A stretch of DNA of 15,633 nt from Gemmatimonadota bacterium (lineage in GTDB: Bacteria > Gemmatimonadota > Gemmatimonadetes > Gemmatimonadales > GWC2-71-9), in NCBI GenBank assembly GCA_024640185.1, contig JAHEFN010000014.1:1-15633 (forward strand), in the 5' to 3' direction. Below, in pieces: positions 14,736-15,633 of the stretch; positions within the stretch are counted from its first letter, which is position 1; each line of letters begins with the position of its first letter. The notes below the pieces were generated by a model that made no database searches, was not told the DNA's origin, and worked only from the letters and a program-made list of their open reading frames with translations. Both the position numbers and the translations under genes were made by a program.

Positions 14736-15633
14736 GTTGCCTCCACCCGGCCCGTCGCGTTCACGCCGCCGCTGTGCAGCGCGAGCGCCACGGTGGCCCC
14801 GATGATCACCACACCACCCAGCATTGAGCCCGTCGAGGGGGTCTCCCCCAGCACGGCCCAGGCCCAGATCGGGTTGAGGGCCGTCTCGATCAGGAGCAGC
14901 AGCGCCGCCTCGAGCGCGGTCACCCGGCGCAGGCCTCTGGTCACCAAGACATAGGCCAAGGCGATCTGGATCGCGCCCAGGTACCCTATGGTCAAGATAT
15001 CGGCGCGGCCCGCCTCGAGCACCGGCAGGGCAAAGGGCAGCGCCACGAAGAAGGCGATGAGGTTGCCGACGATGACCGCGGCGATGGCGCTCATCGGGTG
15101 GTGGGTCTCGCGCCCGAGCCAGCGGAGACCGACCATCAGGAAGGCGTAGGAGAGGCCACTGCCGAGGGCCAAGAGGTTGCCGGTCGCCGGATCGGGGGCG
15201 GTGTCACGGGGGGCATCGGCGCCGGTCATCACCAGGACGAGCCCCACCACCACGGCGAGCAGCACGGGGATCTCGCGCCGCCTCAGCGGCTCCTTGAGCA
15301 GCAGCGGGGCCAACAGCACCAGAAAGAAGGGTGAGGTGGTCTGCAGGTAGATGGCATTGGCCGCGGTGGTCCGTCGATTGGCGAGGACATAGAGCACCAG
15401 GGTGGCCGCATAGGCCGTCCCGACCAACACGGTGCGCCAGGATATCGCCCGTCGGGCGGCGGGAAAGACCGCGAGCAGCACCAGGGCGGCCACGCCAGAG
15501 CGAAAGGAAGCGATCTGCCAGCCGCTGAGCTCGACGAACTTGATGGCCGCGCCACCGGTCGAGAACAGCAGGGCCCCGACGGCGATCAGCAGTCGTGGCG
15601 AGAACCGTTCGGTGTGAAGGTCGTCAGTGGTCA
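14732..15633 (-). CDS. EamA/DMT-superfamily transporter, start at the window edge
   Basis: The frame is open from the right edge. A GTG at 15493 is possible, but upstream in-frame codons encode a typical first segment (RFSPRLLIAVGALLFSTGG then AAIKFVELSGWQIASFRSG), so the real start lies further right. The codon at 15632-15634 reads xTG, so the window probably cuts the start codon itself, giving about 300 residues. Ten hydrophobic helices fall in two EamA repeats; LYVLANRRTTAANAIYLQTT and LALGSGLSYAFLMVGLRWLG are family-like. DMT exporters move amino acids, metabolites or drugs; the substrate is not predictable. The stop overlaps the pabC-like start (GTGA), implying coupled translation. Confidence 0.88.
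   Translation of the reverse strand, partial: TTDDLHTERFSPRLLIAVGALLFSTGGAAIKFVELSGWQIASFRSGVAALVLLAVFPAARRAISWRTVLVGTAYAATLVLYVLANRRTTAANAIYLQTTSPFFLVLLAPLLLKEPLRRREIPVLLAVVVGLVLVMTGADAPRDTAPDPATGNLLALGSGLSYAFLMVGLRWLGRETHHPMSAIAAVIVGNLIAFFVALPFALPVLEAGRADILTIGYLGAIQIALAYVLVTRGLRRVTALEAALLLLIETALNPIWAWAVLGETPSTGSMLGGVVIIGATVALALHSGGVNATGRVEAT

Overview
The window is high-GC DNA with short intergenic gaps. The gene set suggests a Gemmatimonadota-like bacterium: a eukaryotic-type Ser/Thr kinase fused through one membrane segment to a TolB-like and TPR region, a large Ig-repeat lipoprotein, and a one-protein RsbU/RsbW-type regulator. No rRNA or marker gene fixes the taxonomy, so this is an inference.

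Layout. At the left edge (plus) are the 3' part of an SRPBCC-family gene and a DUF2177 membrane protein. Positions 833-1148 hold no gene but contain a broken 3' half of a tRNA with a decayed terminator, then a strong terminator for the next gene. A large lipoprotein with Ig-like domains follows on minus (1149-3722). A divergent regulatory region of nearly 500 bases comes next, with repeats and a candidate promoter. A four-gene plus-strand operon occupies 4208-10611: a STAS anti-anti-sigma protein; an 856-residue fusion; an inositol-monophosphatase/CysQ-family phosphatase; and a PAS-PAS-PAS-PP2C-HATPase regulator. The last three genes overlap. A Ser/Thr kinase (minus) converges on the operon. 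The right end, all minus, carries an EamA transporter, a PabC-like enzyme and five tRNA genes (His, Trp, Glu, Glu, Lys) closed by an intrinsic terminator.

The most interesting locus is the operon. Its first and last genes form a partner-switching pair: an antagonist with a phosphorylatable serine, and one protein holding both the phosphatase and the kinase expected to act on it. Between them lies a fusion of a degenerate isochorismatase/nicotinamidase-like domain, an aminoglycoside-phosphotransferase-like kinase domain with intact catalytic motifs, and a C-terminal domain that reads like the NUDT9-homology (NUDT9-H) domain of human NUDT9 and the TRPM2 channel. Its Nudix box has lost its catalytic glutamates and carries R-I-L where active NUDT9 has R-E-F, the same change known in TRPM2, where the domain senses ADP-ribose. 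Nicotinamide and ADP-ribose are the two products of NAD+ cleavage, so I propose that this operon reports NAD+ breakdown or a related nucleotide to a partner-switching cascade. This is a hypothesis from domain content only.

The segment from the tRNA 3'-half relict (about 956) to the intact tRNA-Lys (13515) is flanked by matching tRNA 3' ends, including sequence beyond the tRNA and a related terminator. This is the geometry of an old tRNA-targeted insertion, although no integrase is present.
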